Assembly: GCF_004211955.1 (NCBI RefSeq)
Contig: NZ_RHJI01000004.1
Location: 1 to 64,000 of the forward strand
Reading direction: 5' to 3'
Length of the DNA stretch: 64,000 nt
DNA from: Escherichia sp. E1V33
GTDB taxonomy: Bacteria > Pseudomonadota > Gammaproteobacteria > Enterobacterales > Enterobacteriaceae
The translations under genes and the position numbers were made by a program. The notes below the pieces were generated by a model. The model saw nothing but the letters and a program-made list of their open reading frames with translations, ran no database searches and had not been told where the DNA came from. Below, piece after piece: positions 44,527-57,002 of this stretch. The first letter of the stretch is position 1. The number at the start of each line of letters is the position of its first letter.

Positions 44527-45435
44527 ATGGATCAAAAACGACTTACCCACCTACGACAGCTGGAGGCGGAAAGCATCCACATCATTCGCGAGGTGGCGGC
44601 AGAATTCTCAAATCCGGTGATGCTCTACTCCATCGGCAAAGATTCCAGCGTCATGCTGCATCTGGCGCGCAAGGCGTTTTATCCAGGTACGCTGCCGTTC
44701 CCACTGCTGCATGTCGATACCGGCTGGAAATTCCGCGAGATGTATGAGTTTCGCGATCGCACGGCGAAAGCCTACGGCTGCGAGCTGCTGGTGCATAAAA
44801 ACCCGGAAGGCGTGGCGATGGGGATTAACCCGTTCGTTCACGGCAGCGCGAAACATACCGATATTATGAAGACCGAAGGCCTGAAGCAGGCGCTGAATAA
44901 ATACGGTTTTGATGCCGCCTTCGGTGGTGCGCGCCGCGACGAAGAGAAATCCCGCGCTAAAGAGCGTATCTACTCTTTCCGTGACCGCTTCCATCGCTGG
45001 GACCCGAAAAATCAGCGCCCGGAGCTGTGGCACAACTATAACGGGCAGATCAACAAAGGCGAAAGCATCCGCGTTTTCCCGCTCTCTAACTGGACCGAGC
45101 AGGATATCTGGCAATACATCTGGCTGGAAAATATCGACATTGTTCCACTGTATCTCGCTGCGGAACGTCCGGTTCTGGAACGCGACGGTATGTTGATGAT
45201 GATTGATGACAACCGTATCGACCTGCAACCGGGCGAAGTGATTAAAAAACGGATGGTGCGCTTCCGCACGCTGGGCTGCTGGCCGCTGACCGGTGCGGTT
45301 GAGTCGAATGCACAAACGCTGCCGGAGATCATCGAAGAGATGCTGGTTTCTACCACCAGTGAACGTCAGGGGCGCGTGATTGACCGCGACCAGGCTGGTT
45401 CTATGGAGCTGAAAAAACGTCAGGGGTATTTTTAA
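44527..45435 (+). CDS. cysD: Sulfate adenylyltransferase subunit 2
   Basis: CysD (302 residues) forms APS from ATP and sulfate with CysN. The PP-loop motif [13 protein letters not shown] is near residue 37, and [16 protein letters not shown] and the [16 protein letters not shown] motif are intact. cysN starts one base after its stop. Genes cysDNC are under CysB control. Confidence 0.97.
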   Translation: MDQKRLTHLRQLEAESIHIIREVAAEFSNPVMLYSIGKDSSVMLHLARKAFYPGTLPFPLLHVDTGWKFREMYEFRDRTAKAYGCELLVHKNPEGVAMGINPFVHGSAKHTDIMKTEGLKQALNKYGFDAAFGGARRDEEKSRAKERIYSFRDRFHRWDPKNQRPELWHNYNGQINKGESIRVFPLSNWTEQDIWQYIWLENIDIVPLYLAAERPVLERDGMLMMIDDNRIDLQPGEVIKKRMVRFRTLGCWPLTGAVESNAQTLPEIIEEMLVSTTSERQGRVIDRDQAGSMELKKRQGYF

Positions 45436-45436
45436 G

Positions 45437-46864
45437 ATGAACACCGCACTTGCACAACAAATCGCCAATGAAGGCGGCGTCGAAGCCTGGATGATTGCGC
45501 AACAACATAAAAGCCTGCTGCGTTTTCTGACCTGTGGCAGCGTCGATGACGGCAAAAGCACTCTGATTGGTCGCCTGCTGCACGATACTCGCCAAATCTA
45601 TGAAGATCAGCTCTCATCGCTGCATAACGACAGCAAACGACACGGTACCCAGGGCGAGAAGCTGGATTTGGCGTTGCTGGTGGATGGCCTGCAAGCTGAA
45701 CGCGAACAGGGTATTACTATCGACGTGGCTTACCGTTATTTCTCTACCGAGAAGCGTAAATTTATTATCGCCGACACCCCCGGGCACGAGCAGTATACCC
45801 GCAATATGGCGACCGGCGCGTCAACGTGTGAGCTGGCGATCTTATTGATCGACGCCCGTAAAGGCGTGCTCGATCAAACCCGTCGTCACAGTTTTATCTC
45901 CACGCTGCTGGGGATCAAACATCTGGTCGTAGCGATCAACAAAATGGATCTGGTGGATTACAGTGAAGAGACATTCACCCGCATTCGTGAAGACTACCTG
46001 ACTTTCGCTGAACAGTTACCTGGCAATCTGGATATTCGCTTTGTGCCGCTCTCTGCGCTGGAAGGCGACAACGTGGCTTCGCAAAGTGAAAGTATGCCGT
46101 GGTACAGCGGTCCGACATTGCTTGAAGTGCTGGAAACCGTGGAGATCCAGCGAGTGGTGGATGCCCAGCCAATGCGCTTCCCGGTGCAGTACGTTAACCG
46201 CCCGAATCTCGATTTTCGTGGCTACGCCGGAACGCTGGCATCCGGTCGCGTGGAAGTCGGGCAACGTGTCAAAGTGTTGCCTTCGGGCGTGGAGTCAAAC
46301 GTCGCGCGGATAGTTACTTTTGATGGCGATCGCGAAGAAGCCTTTGCCGGAGAAGCGATCACCCTGGTGCTGACGGATGAGATTGATATCAGCCGTGGCG
46401 ATCTGTTGCTGGCGGCAGATGAAGCGTTACCGGCAGTGCAGAGCGCGTCAGTTGATGTGGTATGGATGGCTGAACAACCGCTTTCCCCTGGTCAGAGTTA
46501 TGACATCAAAATCGCCGGTAAGAAGACGCGCGCCCGCGTTGATGGTATTCGCTATCAGGTTGATATTAATAACCTTACTCAGCGTGAAGTTGAAAACCTG
46601 CCGCTGAATGGAATCGGCCAGGTGGATCTCACCTTTGACGAGCCGCTGGTGTTAGATCGTTATCAACAAAATCCGGTGACGGGTGGGCTGATTTTTATCG
46701 ATCGCCTGAGCAACGTGACTGTTGGCGCCGGTATGGTGCATGAGCCGAAAAACGAGGCTGCCGTTGCGCCGTCGGAATTTAGCGCGTTCGAGCTGGAACT
46801 GAATGCGTTAGTACGCCGCCACTTCCCGCACTGGGGCGCGCGCGATTTACTGGGAGGTAAATGA
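45437..46864 (+). CDS. cysN: Sulfate adenylyltransferase subunit 1 (GTPase)
   Basis: CysN (475 residues) hydrolyses GTP to drive APS synthesis by CysD. It is an EF-Tu-like GTPase with G1 [11 protein letters not shown]3 [12 protein letters not shown] and G4 NKMD, then beta-barrel domains. Its TGA overlaps the cysC ATG by one base. Confidence 0.97.
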   Translation: MNTALAQQIANEGGVEAWMIAQQHKSLLRFLTCGSVDDGKSTLIGRLLHDTRQIYEDQLSSLHNDSKRHGTQGEKLDLALLVDGLQAEREQGITIDVAYRYFSTEKRKFIIADTPGHEQYTRNMATGASTCELAILLIDARKGVLDQTRRHSFISTLLGIKHLVVAINKMDLVDYSEETFTRIREDYLTFAEQLPGNLDIRFVPLSALEGDNVASQSESMPWYSGPTLLEVLETVEIQRVVDAQPMRFPVQYVNRPNLDFRGYAGTLASGRVEVGQRVKVLPSGVESNVARIVTFDGDREEAFAGEAITLVLTDEIDISRGDLLLAADEALPAVQSASVDVVWMAEQPLSPGQSYDIKIAGKKTRARVDGIRYQVDINNLTQREVENLPLNGIGQVDLTFDEPLVLDRYQQNPVTGGLIFIDRLSNVTVGAGMVHEPKNEAAVAPSEFSAFELELNALVRRHFPHWGARDLLGGK

Positions 46865-47469
46865 TGGCGCTGCATGACGAAAACGTCGTCTGGCACAGCC
46901 ACCCAGTCACTCCGCAACAGCGCGAGCAACACCACGGTCACCGTGGTGTTGTGCTGTGGTTTACCGGCCTCTCCGGTTCCGGTAAATCAACGGTCGCGGG
47001 CGCGCTGGAAGAAGCACTGCATAAACTCGGCGTCAGTACGTATTTGCTGGATGGTGACAATGTCCGCCACGGGTTATGTAGCGATCTCGGTTTTAGCGAT
47101 GCCGATCGCAAAGAAAATATCCGTCGGGTGGGGGAAGTGGCGAATTTAATGGTTGAAGCCGGTCTGGTGGTGCTAACTGCATTTATTTCCCCACACCGTG
47201 CCGAACGTCAGATGGTTCGCGAACGCGTAGGGAAAGGACGGTTTATCGAAGTATTTGTCGATACGCCACTGGCGATTTGTGAAGCCCGCGATCCAAAAGG
47301 CTTATATAAGAAAGCGCGTGCTGGTGAACTGCGTAACTTTACCGGAATAGATGCAATTTACGAAGCGCCCGAATCAGCAGAAATTCATCTCAATGGTGAA
47401 CAATTAGTAACAAATTTGGTTCAGCAATTATTAGATCTACTGAGACAGAACGATATTATCAGATCCTGA
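46864..47469 (+). CDS. cysC: Adenylylsulfate kinase
   Basis: CysC (201 residues) phosphorylates APS to PAPS, the substrate of CysH. The P-loop is GLSGSGKST and the APS-binding segment [15 protein letters not shown] occurs at the start; the second ATG at 46864 is preferred because it overlaps the cysN stop (TGATG) and gives the known length. Last gene of cysDNC. Confidence 0.97.
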   Translation: MALHDENVVWHSHPVTPQQREQHHGHRGVVLWFTGLSGSGKSTVAGALEEALHKLGVSTYLLDGDNVRHGLCSDLGFSDADRKENIRRVGEVANLMVEAGLVVLTAFISPHRAERQMVRERVGKGRFIEVFVDTPLAICEARDPKGLYKKARAGELRNFTGIDAIYEAPESAEIHLNGEQLVTNLVQQLLDLLRQNDIIRS

Positions 47470-47518
47470 GACACCACCGGGTTTTCATGCCCGGTTCGTC
47501 AAAGTGACAGGAACTGAT

Positions 47519-47842
47519 ATGCGTAATAGCCATAACATTACACTAACAAATAGTGATAGCCTTACCGAGGACGAAGAAACCACATGGTCGCTACCAGGTG
47601 CCGTGGTCGGTTTTGTGTCCTGGCTGTGCGCACTGGCGATTCCGATGTTGATTTATGGCTCTAACACGCTGTTTTTCTTTATCTACACCTGGCCTTTCTT
47701 TCTGGCGCTGATGCCTGTTGCGGTGGTGGTAGGTATTGCGCTGCATTCCTTGATGGACGGAAAATTACGCTACAGCATTGTTTTCACTTTTATCACCGTT
47801 GGCATTATGTTTGGTGCACTGTTTATGTGGTTGTTGGGCTAA
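47519..47842 (+). CDS. ygbE: Inner-membrane protein YgbE (DUF3561)
   Basis: A 107-residue protein with an acidic cytoplasmic N terminus and three hydrophobic segments (VVGFVSWLCALAIPMLIYG, FFFIYTWPFFLALMPVAVV, and the C-terminal one). Function unknown. The start at 47519 is preferred over GTG/ATG codons further up since GACAGGAAC precedes it. Confidence 0.9.
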   Translation: MRNSHNITLTNSDSLTEDEETTWSLPGAVVGFVSWLCALAIPMLIYGSNTLFFFIYTWPFFLALMPVAVVVGIALHSLMDGKLRYSIVFTFITVGIMFGALFMWLLG

Positions 47843-48035
47843 TCTGTTCTTTCCTGTTCATTCTGTCCATAATTCAAACCGTAACCAATAATGAGATTAT
47901 GTTCTGCGCGCCCTGGGTATACGTAACAATGGACAAATGTGGTACATTTGCCCGCGTTGTCGCGGTATCCCCAACAGAGGATGTAGAGTCGTCTTCGGAT
48001 GCATGGGATGAGGATGCCGTTTTTCAGGGGGCAGG

Positions 48036-48347
48036 ATGGGTAAACTAACGCTGCTGTTGCTGGCTATTCTGGTCTGGCTACAGTATTCGCTGTGGTTCGG
48101 TAAGAACGGTATACATGACTATACCCGCGTCAATGATGATGTGGCGGCACAGCAAGCTACAAACGCGAAACTTAAAGCGCGAAACGATCAGCTTTTTGCC
48201 GAAATTGACGATCTCAATGGCGGCCAGGAGGCGCTCGAAGAGCGTGCGCGTAATGAACTCAGCATGACCAGGCCGGGCGAAACTTTTTATCGTCTGGTGC
48301 CTGACGCGTCGAAGCGCGCACAGTCTGCGGGGCAAAACAATCGATAA
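48036..48347 (+). CDS. ftsB: Cell division protein FtsB
   Basis: FtsB (103 residues) forms the FtsQ-FtsB-FtsL divisome subcomplex that triggers septal wall synthesis. One N-terminal membrane helix ([16 protein letters not shown]) is followed by a periplasmic coiled coil (about 28-70) with leucine-zipper character. GGGGGCAGG precedes the start. First gene of the run to surE. Confidence 0.97.
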
Positions 48348-48365
48348 ATCAGCCCAGGAATTAAC

Positions 48366-49076
48366 ATGGCAACCACTCATTTGGATGTTTGCGCCGTGGT
48401 TCCGGCGGCCGGATTTGGCCGCCGAATGCAAACGGAATGTCCTAAGCAATATCTCTCAATCGGTAATCAAACCATTCTTGAACACTCGGTGCATGCGCTG
48501 CTGGCGCATCCCCGTGTGACGCGTGTCGTCATTGCAATCAGCCCTGGCGATAACCGCTTTGCTCAACTTCCACTGGCGAATCATCCGCAAATCACCGTTG
48601 TTGCTGGTGGTGAAGAGCGTGCTCATTCCGTGCTGGCAGGTCTGAAAGCCGCTGGCGATGCGCAGTGGGTGTTAGTGCATGACGCTGCTCGCCCTTGTCT
48701 GCATCAGGATGACCTCGCGCGCCTGTTGGCGTTGAGCGAAACCAGCCGCACGGGGGGGATTCTCGCTGCGCCGGTGCGCGATACCATGAAACGCGCCGAA
48801 CCAGGCAAAAACGCCATTGCTCATACCGTTGATCGCAACGGCTTATGGCACGCGCTTACGCCGCAATTTTTCCCTCGTGAGCTGTTACATGACTGTCTGA
48901 CGCGTGCTTTAAATGAAGGCGCTACCATTACTGACGAAGCCTCAGCGCTGGAATACTGCGGTTTTCATCCACTGCTTGTCGAAGGCCGAGCGGATAACAT
49001 TAAAGTCACGCGCCCGGAAGATTTAGCACTTGCCGAATTTTACCTCACCCGAACCATCCATCAGGAGAATACATAA
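48366..49076 (+). CDS. ispD: 2-C-methyl-D-erythritol 4-phosphate cytidylyltransferase
   Basis: IspD (236 residues) activates MEP with CTP in the non-mevalonate isoprenoid pathway. The nucleotide-binding [11 protein letters not shown] is at about 13-23 and VHDAARPC follows near 103. Its TAA overlaps the ispF start (TAATG). Confidence 0.97.
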
Positions 49077-49555
49077 TGCGAATTGGACACGGTTTTGATG
49101 TTCACGCCTTTGGCGGCGAAGGCCCAATTATCATTGGTGGCGTGCGCATCCCTTATGAAAAAGGGTTGCTGGCGCATTCTGATGGCGATGTGGCGCTGCA
49201 TGCGTTGACCGATGCATTACTTGGTGCAGCGGCGCTGGGGGATATCGGCAAGCTGTTCCCGGATACCGATCCTGCATTTAAAGGCGCCGACAGCCGCGAG
49301 CTGCTTCGCGAAGCCTGGCGACGCATTCAGGCGAAGGGCTATACCCTCGGCAACGTCGATGTCACTATCATCGCTCAGGCACCGAAGATGCTGCCGCATA
49401 TTCCACAAATGCGCGTGTTTATTGCCGAAGATCTCGGCTGCCATATGGATGATGTTAACGTGAAAGCCACTACTACGGAAAAACTTGGATTTACCGGACG
49501 TGGGGAAGGGATTGCCTGTGAAGCTGTGGCGCTACTCATTAAGGCAACAAAATGA
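49076..49555 (+). CDS. ispF: 2-C-methyl-D-erythritol 2,4-cyclodiphosphate synthase
   Basis: IspF (159 residues) cyclises CDP-ME 2-phosphate to MEcPP. Metal ligands D8 and H10 are in [10 protein letters not shown] and a further His follows SDGDVALH. The end overlaps the truD start by 4 bp (ATGA), so translation is coupled. Confidence 0.97.
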
Positions 49556-50581
49556 TTGAATTTGATAATCTCACTTACCTCCACGGCAAACCGCAAGGAA
49601 CCGGGCTGCTGAAAGCTAACCCGGAAGATTTTGTGGTGGTGGAAGATTTAGGCTTTGAGCCTGATGGTGAAGGTGAGCATATCCTGGTGCGGATCCTCAA
49701 AAACGGTTGCAATACCCGTTTTGTGGCCGACGCACTGGCGAAATTCCTGAAAATTCATGCTCGCGAAGTCAGCTTCGCCGGGCAGAAAGACAAACATGCC
49801 GTTACGGAACAATGGTTATGCGCTCGCGTACCGGGCAAAGAGATGCCTGATCTAAGCGCGTTTCAACTGGAAGGCTGCCAGGTGCTGGAGTATGCGCGCC
49901 ACAAGCGCAAACTGCGCTTAGGGGCACTGAAAGGCAACGCCTTTACCCTTGTGCTACGAGAAGTGAGCAATCGTGATGACGTTGAACAGCGACTAATCGA
50001 TATTTGCGTGAAAGGTGTACCGAATTACTTTGGCGCACAGCGTTTTGGTATTGGCGGTAGTAACTTGCAGGGCGCGTTGCGCTGGGCGCAAACCAATACT
50101 CCGGTGCGCGATCGCAATAAGCGCAGTTTTTGGTTGTCGGCAGCTCGTAGTGCGTTGTTTAATCAGATTGTTGCTGAGCGTCTCAAAAAAGCAGAAGTTA
50201 ATCAGGTTGTTGACGGTGATGCGCTACAATTAGCCGGGCGCGGCAGTTGGTTTGTTGCCACTAACGAAGAACTGGCAGAATTACAGCGTCGCGTGAACGA
50301 TAAAGAGCTGATGATTACCGCTGCAATGCCGGGTAGCGGCGAATGGGGAACTCAGCGTGAGGCACTGGCATTCGAACAAGCGGCGGTTGCCGAAGAAATT
50401 GAGTTACAAGCCTTACTGGTGCGCGAAAAAGTTGAAGCCGCGCGCAGAGCGATGCTGTTATATCCGCAACAATTAAGCTGGAACTGGTGGGACGACGTCA
50501 CTGTCGAAATCCGTTTCTGGCTTCCGGCAGGAAGCTTTGCGACCAGCGTTGTCAGGGAACTTATCAACACAACAGGTGATT

Positions 50582-50601
<20 letters not shown>
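49552..50601 (+). CDS. truD: tRNA pseudouridine(13) synthase
   Basis: TruD (349 residues) makes pseudouridine 13 in tRNA-Glu. The catalytic Asp is D80 in [12 protein letters not shown], and the family segment [10 protein letters not shown] follows. The last 20 bases overlap the start of surE. Confidence 0.96.
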
Positions 50602-51963
<1,362 letters not shown>

Positions 51964-52104
51964 AGCGTGAGGAAAATACCTGGAATTTTCCTGGTTATTT
52001 TGCAGCAGGTCAGCGTATCGTGAACATCTTTTCCAGTGTTCAGTAGGGTGCCTTGCACGGTAATTATGTCACTGGTTATTAACCAATTTTTTCCTGGGGG
52101 ATAA

Positions 52105-53244
52105 ATGAGCGCGGGAAGCCCAAAATTCACCGTTCGCCGTATTGCGGCTTTGTCACTGGTTTCGCTTTGGTTGGCTGGCTGTTCTGACACTTCAAATCCA
52201 CCGGCACCGGTCAGCTCCGTTAATGGCAATGCGCCTGCAAATACCAATTCTGGTATGTTGATTACGCCGCCGCCGAAAATGGGGACAACGTCTACAACGC
52301 AGCAACCGCAAATTCAGCCGGTACAGCAGCCACAAATTCAGGCTACTCAACAACCGCAAATCCAGCCAGTGCAGCCAGTAGCTCAGCAGCCGGTGCAGAT
52401 GGAAAACGGACGCATCGTCTATAACCGTCAGTATGGGAACATTCCGAAAGGCAGTTATAGCGGCAGTACATACACCGTGAAAAAAGGCGACACACTTTTC
52501 TATATCGCCTGGATTACCGGCAACGATTTCCGTGACCTTGCCCAACGCAACAATATTCAGGCTCCTTACGCTCTGAACGTAGGTCAGACCTTACAGGTGG
52601 GTAATGCTTCCGGTACGCCAATCACTGGCGGAAATGCCATTACCCAGGCCGATGCAGCAGAGCAAGGAGTTGTGATCAAGCCTGCACAAAATTCCACCGT
52701 TGCTGTTGCGTCGCAACCGACAATTACGTATTCTGAATCTTCGGGTGAACAGAGTGCTAACAAAATGTTGCCGAACAACAAGCCAACTGCGACCACGGTC
52801 ACAGCGCCTGTAACGGTACCAACAGCAGGCACAACCGAGCCAACTGTCAGCAGTACAACAACCAGTACGCCGATCTCCACCTGGCGCTGGCCGACTGAGG
52901 GCAAAGTGATTGAAACCTTTGGCGCTTCTGAGGGAGGCAACAAGGGGATTGATATCGCAGGTAGCAAAGGACAGGCAATTATCGCGACCGCAGATGGCCG
53001 CGTTGTTTATGCCGGTAATGCGCTGCGCGGCTACGGTAATCTGATTATCATCAAACATAATGATGATTACCTGAGTGCCTACGCCCATAACGACACAATG
53101 CTGGTCCGGGAACAACAAGAAGTTAAGGCGGGGCAAAAAATAGCGACCATGGGTAGCACCGGAACCAGTTCAACACGCTTGCATTTTGAAATTCGTTACA
53201 AGGGGAAATCCGTAAACCCGCTGCGTTATTTGCCGCAGCGATAA
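52105..53244 (+). CDS. nlpD: Outer-membrane lipoprotein NlpD, amidase activator
   Basis: NlpD (379 residues) activates the amidase AmiC at the septum. The lipobox is LAGC with Cys at 26. A Gln/Pro-rich stretch with repeated QQPQIQ units lies at about 70-100, a LysM domain at about 122-166 ([14 protein letters not shown]) and a degenerate LytM domain at the C terminus lacking the full metal set. The main rpoS promoter is inside this gene. Confidence 0.97.
   Translation: MSAGSPKFTVRRIAALSLVSLWLAGCSDTSNPPAPVSSVNGNAPANTNSGMLITPPPKMGTTSTTQQPQIQPVQQPQIQATQQPQIQPVQPVAQQPVQMENGRIVYNRQYGNIPKGSYSGSTYTVKKGDTLFYIAWITGNDFRDLAQRNNIQAPYALNVGQTLQVGNASGTPITGGNAITQADAAEQGVVIKPAQNSTVAVASQPTITYSESSGEQSANKMLPNNKPTATTVTAPVTVPTAGTTEPTVSSTTTSTPISTWRWPTEGKVIETFGASEGGNKGIDIAGSKGQAIIATADGRVVYAGNALRGYGNLIIIKHNDDYLSAYAHNDTMLVREQQEVKAGQKIATMGSTGTSSTRLHFEIRYKGKSVNPLRYLPQR
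52706..52734 (+). promoter_or_regulatory. Main rpoS promoter within nlpD
   Basis: TTGCGT (52706-52711) and TATTCT (52729-52734), 17 bp apart, place the start near 52741. That gives a leader of about 566 nt, as known for E. coli rpoS mRNA. A TGTGATCAAG element at 52671 fits the reported upstream CRP site. Confidence 0.75.
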
Positions 53245-53306
53245 ATCGGCGGAACCAGGCTTTTGCTTGAATGTTCCGTCAAGGGATCACGGGTAGGAGC
53301 CACCTT
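53186..53306 (+). promoter_or_regulatory. rpoS mRNA leader: sRNA pairing site and inhibitory hairpin
   Basis: TTGAAATTCGTTACAAGGGG (53186-53205) is the strand that pairs with DsrA, RprA and ArcZ in E. coli and otherwise folds onto the ribosome site. The site GGGTAGGAGCCACC lies just before the ATG at 53307. This is the known post-transcriptional control point of rpoS. Confidence 0.8.
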
Positions 53307-54299
53307 ATGAGTCAGAATACGCTGAAAGTTCATGATTTAAATGAAGACGCGGAATTTGATGAGAATGGAGTTGAGGTTTTTGACGAAAAGGCCTTAGTTG
53401 AAGAGGAACCCAGTGATAACGATTTGGCCGAAGAGGAGCTGTTATCGCAGGGTGCAACACAGCGTGTGCTGGACGCGACTCAGCTTTACCTTGGTGAGAT
53501 TGGTTATTCGCCACTGTTAACGGCCGAAGAAGAAGTTTATTTTGCGCGTCGCGCACTGCGTGGTGATGTCGCCTCTCGCCGCCGGATGATCGAGAGTAAC
53601 TTGCGTCTGGTGGTAAAAATTGCCCGCCGTTATGGCAATCGTGGTCTGGCGCTGCTGGACCTTATCGAAGAGGGCAACCTGGGGCTGATCCGCGCGGTTG
53701 AGAAGTTTGACCCGGAACGTGGTTTCCGCTTCTCAACTTACGCAACCTGGTGGATTCGCCAGACGATCGAACGGGCCATTATGAACCAAACCCGTACTAT
53801 TCGTTTGCCGATTCACATCGTAAAGGAGCTGAACGTTTACCTGCGAACCGCACGTGAGTTGTCCCATAAGCTGGACCACGAACCGAGCGCGGAAGAGATC
53901 GCAGAGCAACTGGATAAGCCAGTTGATGACGTCAGCCGTATGCTTCGTCTTAACGAGCGCATTACCTCGGTAGACACCCCATTGGGTGGTGATTCCGAAA
54001 AAGCGTTGCTGGATATCCTGGCCGATGAAAAAGAGAACGGTCCGGAAGACACCACGCAAGATGACGATATGAAGCAGAGCATCGTCAAATGGCTGTTCGA
54101 GCTGAACGCCAAACAGCGTGAAGTACTGGCACGTCGATTCGGTTTGCTGGGGTACGAAGCGGCAACACTGGAAGATGTAGGTCGTGAAATTGGCCTCACC
54201 CGTGAACGTGTTCGCCAGATTCAGGTTGAAGGCCTGCGCCGTTTGCGCGAAATCCTGCAAACGCAGGGGCTGAATATCGAAGCGCTGTTCCGCGAATAA
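53307..54299 (+). CDS. rpoS: RNA polymerase sigma factor RpoS (sigma-38)
   Basis: RpoS (330 residues) directs the general stress and stationary-phase response. Region 2 ([18 protein letters not shown]), region 3 ([13 protein letters not shown]) and region 4 ([20 protein letters not shown]) are intact, and K173-region residues for RssB control (VKELN) are present. Codon 33 is GAG (Glu), the form found in most natural isolates, not the amber or Gln of K-12 lines. The start at 53307 follows GTAGGAG. Confidence 0.98.
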   Translation: MSQNTLKVHDLNEDAEFDENGVEVFDEKALVEEEPSDNDLAEEELLSQGATQRVLDATQLYLGEIGYSPLLTAEEEVYFARRALRGDVASRRRMIESNLRLVVKIARRYGNRGLALLDLIEEGNLGLIRAVEKFDPERGFRFSTYATWWIRQTIERAIMNQTRTIRLPIHIVKELNVYLRTARELSHKLDHEPSAEEIAEQLDKPVDDVSRMLRLNERITSVDTPLGGDSEKALLDILADEKENGPEDTTQDDDMKQSIVKWLFELNAKQREVLARRFGLLGYEAATLEDVGREIGLTRERVRQIQVEGLRRLREILQTQGLNIEALFRE

Positions 54300-54315
54300 G
54301 TAAGCATCTGTCAGA

Positions 54316-54348
54316 AAGGCCAGTCTCAAGCGAGGCTGGCCTTTTTCT
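54316..54348 (+). terminator. rpoS terminator
   Basis: AAGGCCAGTCTC ... GAGGCTGGCCTT forms a long stem followed by TTTCTTTT, 16 bp after the rpoS stop. Confidence 0.85.
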
Positions 54349-54369
54349 TTTGGTTGGTGAGTCGGTGTG

Positions 54370-54413
54370 TTTGTAGGCTGGATAAGACGCGATAGCGCCG
54401 CATCCGGCAATTT
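54370..54413. repeat. Single REP unit after rpoS
   Basis: TGTAGGCTGGATAAGACGCG ... GCGCCGCATCCGGCA has the REP head and tail sequence. It lies between convergent rpoS and the MarR gene. Confidence 0.8.
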
Positions 54414-54418
54414 GCACC

Positions 54419-54826
54419 CTATGTGTTCATCATCTTGCGCACCAGTTGCATAAACAGCTCTTGCTCATCTCTACTTAAACGCCCCAAAAATTCCTCATCC
54501 ACACTGTCACCAATGGGGATCGCCGCCGCAAGGACCTTTTCTCCTTCGGCAGTCAGCCAGACAAAACGCCGCCGCTTATCGACGGTGTCATGCTCTCGTC
54601 TGACCAGGCCACGATTTTCCATTCTTGCCAGAATTTCCGCCAGCGTTGCCTTAGTACTGACAGCCGCTTCTATCAGCGCAACCTGCTCTATACCGGGTTG
54701 TTCAGCAATAGCGCGCAGTACCGCGTACTGCGGTTTAGTCAGGTCAGGTAACTCATGCTGCCAGCGTGCGGTGTGCTGCTGAAAAAGCTGTCGTAACTGA
54801 TGGAACGCTTTATTTCGTAACGCCAT
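54419..54826 (-). CDS. MarR family regulator, probable repressor of the decarboxylase operon
   Basis: A 135-residue MarR-type winged-helix protein (LTKPQYAVLRAIAEQPGIEQ, recognition helix VSTKATLAEILARMENRGLV, wing HDTVDKRRRFVWLT). It is divergent from a ubiX-ubiD-type operon 145 bp away, so it probably senses a phenolic acid and derepresses that operon. In other E. coli this gene is sometimes labelled slyA, but it is distinct from true SlyA. The specific ligand is not known. Confidence 0.88.
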   Translation of the reverse strand: MALRNKAFHQLRQLFQQHTARWQHELPDLTKPQYAVLRAIAEQPGIEQVALIEAAVSTKATLAEILARMENRGLVRREHDTVDKRRRFVWLTAEGEKVLAAAIPIGDSVDEEFLGRLSRDEQELFMQLVRKMMNT

Positions 54827-54940
54827 GTAAACTCCGGGCTAATTCTATGCCGATATCATAGCGGTTTTTCAGTGACGAAGGGATGTTGTTACTTTTCCGC
54901 ACTTGCCGCCAGGTGAATAGAAGGGTATGTTAATAATAAC

Positions 54941-54954
54941 GTTCGTGTACGAAC
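54941..54954. promoter_or_regulatory. Candidate MarR-type operator
   Basis: GTTCGT-GT-ACGAAC is an inverted repeat with 6-bp arms in the divergent promoter region, 17 bp before the ubiX-like start. MarR proteins bind such short palindromes; no binding data are implied. Confidence 0.5.
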
Positions 54955-54971
54955 AATTAAGGAAATAAAAA

Positions 54972-55565
54972 ATGAGACTGATCGTCGGGATGACTGGGGC
55001 TACAGGTGCGCCTCTTGGTGTGGCATTACTGCAAGCACTAAAGAAGATGCCCTGTGTTGAAACACATCTCGTGATGTCGACGTGGGCGAAAACCACCATT
55101 GAACTGGAAACGCCCTACAGCGTCCGCGATGTCGCTACCCTGGCAGACTATTGCCATAACCCAGCGGATCAGGCGGCGGCTATCTCCTCAGGTTCCTTTC
55201 GTACCGATGGCATGATCGTTATTCCGTGCAGCATGAAGACGCTGGCTGGCATTCGTGCTGGTTATGCCGATGGGCTGGTGAGGCGCGCTGCTGATGTTGT
55301 TCTTAAAGAAGGGCGCAAGCTGGTGCTGGTGCCGCGTGAAATGCCGCTCAGTACTATCCACCTTGAAAATATGCTCGCGCTTTCCCGTATGGGCGTGGCG
55401 ATGATACCGCCCATGCCTGCCTTCTATAACCATCCCGAAACGGTAGATGACATTGTCCACCACGTGGTAGCCCGCGTACTGGATCAATTTGGCCTCGAAC
55501 ATCCTCAAGCCAGGCGCTGGCAAGGATTGCCGCAGCCCGGGAGTTTTTCTCAGGAGAATGCATAA
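54972..55565 (+). CDS. UbiX-like flavin prenyltransferase of an aromatic decarboxylase operon
   Basis: This 197-residue protein (BsdB/Pad1/EcdB type) makes the prenylated FMN cofactor needed by UbiD-type decarboxylases. The UbiX signature VGMTGATGAPLGVALLQAL starts the protein, with IPCSMKTLAGIRAGYADGL, REMPLSTIHLENML and PPMPAFYN following. It is separate from the chromosomal ubiX. Its stop overlaps the next start (ATAATG). Confidence 0.93.
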   Translation: MRLIVGMTGATGAPLGVALLQALKKMPCVETHLVMSTWAKTTIELETPYSVRDVATLADYCHNPADQAAAISSGSFRTDGMIVIPCSMKTLAGIRAGYADGLVRRAADVVLKEGRKLVLVPREMPLSTIHLENMLALSRMGVAMIPPMPAFYNHPETVDDIVHHVVARVLDQFGLEHPQARRWQGLPQPGSFSQENA

Positions 55566-56992
55566 TGGCTTTTGATGATTTACGCAGCTTTTTACAAGCG
55601 CTCGACGACCATGGGCAATTGCTGAAAATCAGCGAAGAGGTGAACGCGGAGCCTGATCTGGCTGCTGCTGCCAACGCCACCGGGCGTATCGGCGACGGCG
55701 CGCCCGCGCTGTGGTTTGATAATATTCGCGGTTTTACCGATGCCCGCGTGGCGATGAATACCATTGGTTCCTGGCAGAACCATGCGATTTCCCTCGGCCT
55801 GCCACCAAACACGCCGGTCAAAAAGCAGATTGATGAGTTTATCCGCCGCTGGGATAACTTCCCGATCGCCCCGGAGCGTCGCGCCAGTCCAGCGTGGGCG
55901 CAGAACACCGTCGATGGCGAAGAGATTAATCTGTTCGATATTCTGCCGCTGTTTCGCCTGAACGATGGTGATGGTGGTTTCTATCTCGACAAAGCGTGCG
56001 TGGTTTCCCGCGATCCGCTCGACCCGGATAACTTCGGCAAGCAGAATGTCGGCATCTACCGTATGGAAGTGAAGGGCAAACGTAAGCTCGGCCTGCAACC
56101 GGTGCCGATGCACGATATCGCTCTGCATCTGCATAAAGCGGAAGAGCGCGGCGAAGATCTGCCGATTGCGATTACCCTTGGTAACGATCCGATCATCACC
56201 CTGATGGGCGCTACCCCGCTGAAATACGATCAGTCCGAGTACGAAATGGCAGGCGCGCTGCGCGAAAGCCCGTACCCGATCGCCACCGCCCCGCTGACCG
56301 GTTTTGATGTGCCGTGGGGTTCAGAAGTGATCCTCGAAGGCGTTATCGAAAGCCGTAAGCGCGAAATCGAAGGGCCATTCGGTGAGTTTACCGGGCACTA
56401 TTCCGGCGGGCGCAACATGACCGTGGTGCGCATCGATAAAGTCTCTTACCGCACCAAACCGATTTTCGAATCGCTGTACCTCGGCATGCCGTGGACAGAA
56501 ATCGACTACCTGATGGGGCCTGCCACCTGTGTACCGCTGTATCAGCAACTTAAAGCCGAGTTCCCGGAAGTGCAGGCGGTAAACGCCATGTACACCCACG
56601 GCCTGCTGGCAATTATCTCCACCAAAAAACGCTACGGCGGCTTTGCCCGCGCAGTGGGCCTGCGCGCGATGACCACGCCGCACGGTCTGGGCTACGTGAA
56701 GATGGTGATTATGGTCGATGAAGACGTTGATCCGTTCAACCTGCCGCAGGTGATGTGGGCGCTCTCGTCGAAAGTGAACCCGGCAGGGGATTTGGTGCAG
56801 TTGCCAAATATGTCAGTACTGGAACTCGACCCAGGCTCAAGCCCGGCGGGGATCACCGACAAGCTGATTATCGACGCCACCACGCCTGTCGCCCCGGACA
56901 ACCGTGGTCATTACAGCCAGCCGGTGGTGGACTTACCGGAAACCAAAGCCTGGGCTGAAAAACTGACCGCTATGCTGGCCGTACGTAAATAA
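55565..56992 (+). CDS. UbiD-family non-oxidative hydroxyarylic acid decarboxylase
   Basis: This 475-residue protein (BsdC type) removes CO2 from hydroxyarylic acids such as 4-hydroxybenzoate or vanillate using prenylated FMN. UbiD features include VSRDPLDPDNFGKQNVGIYR for cofactor and metal, and EGPFGEFTGHYSGGR carrying the catalytic Glu-Arg region. It is coupled to the ubiX-like gene and followed by the small BsdD-type subunit. Higher GC and codon use unlike the flanking pphB point to transfer. Confidence 0.93.
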   Translation: MAFDDLRSFLQALDDHGQLLKISEEVNAEPDLAAAANATGRIGDGAPALWFDNIRGFTDARVAMNTIGSWQNHAISLGLPPNTPVKKQIDEFIRRWDNFPIAPERRASPAWAQNTVDGEEINLFDILPLFRLNDGDGGFYLDKACVVSRDPLDPDNFGKQNVGIYRMEVKGKRKLGLQPVPMHDIALHLHKAEERGEDLPIAITLGNDPIITLMGATPLKYDQSEYEMAGALRESPYPIATAPLTGFDVPWGSEVILEGVIESRKREIEGPFGEFTGHYSGGRNMTVVRIDKVSYRTKPIFESLYLGMPWTEIDYLMGPATCVPLYQQLKAEFPEVQAVNAMYTHGLLAIISTKKRYGGFARAVGLRAMTTPHGLGYVKMVIMVDEDVDPFNLPQVMWALSSKVNPAGDLVQLPNMSVLELDPGSSPAGITDKLIIDATTPVAPDNRGHYSQPVVDLPETKAWAEKLTAMLAVRK

Positions 56993-57002
56993 GGAGAACA
57001 AG

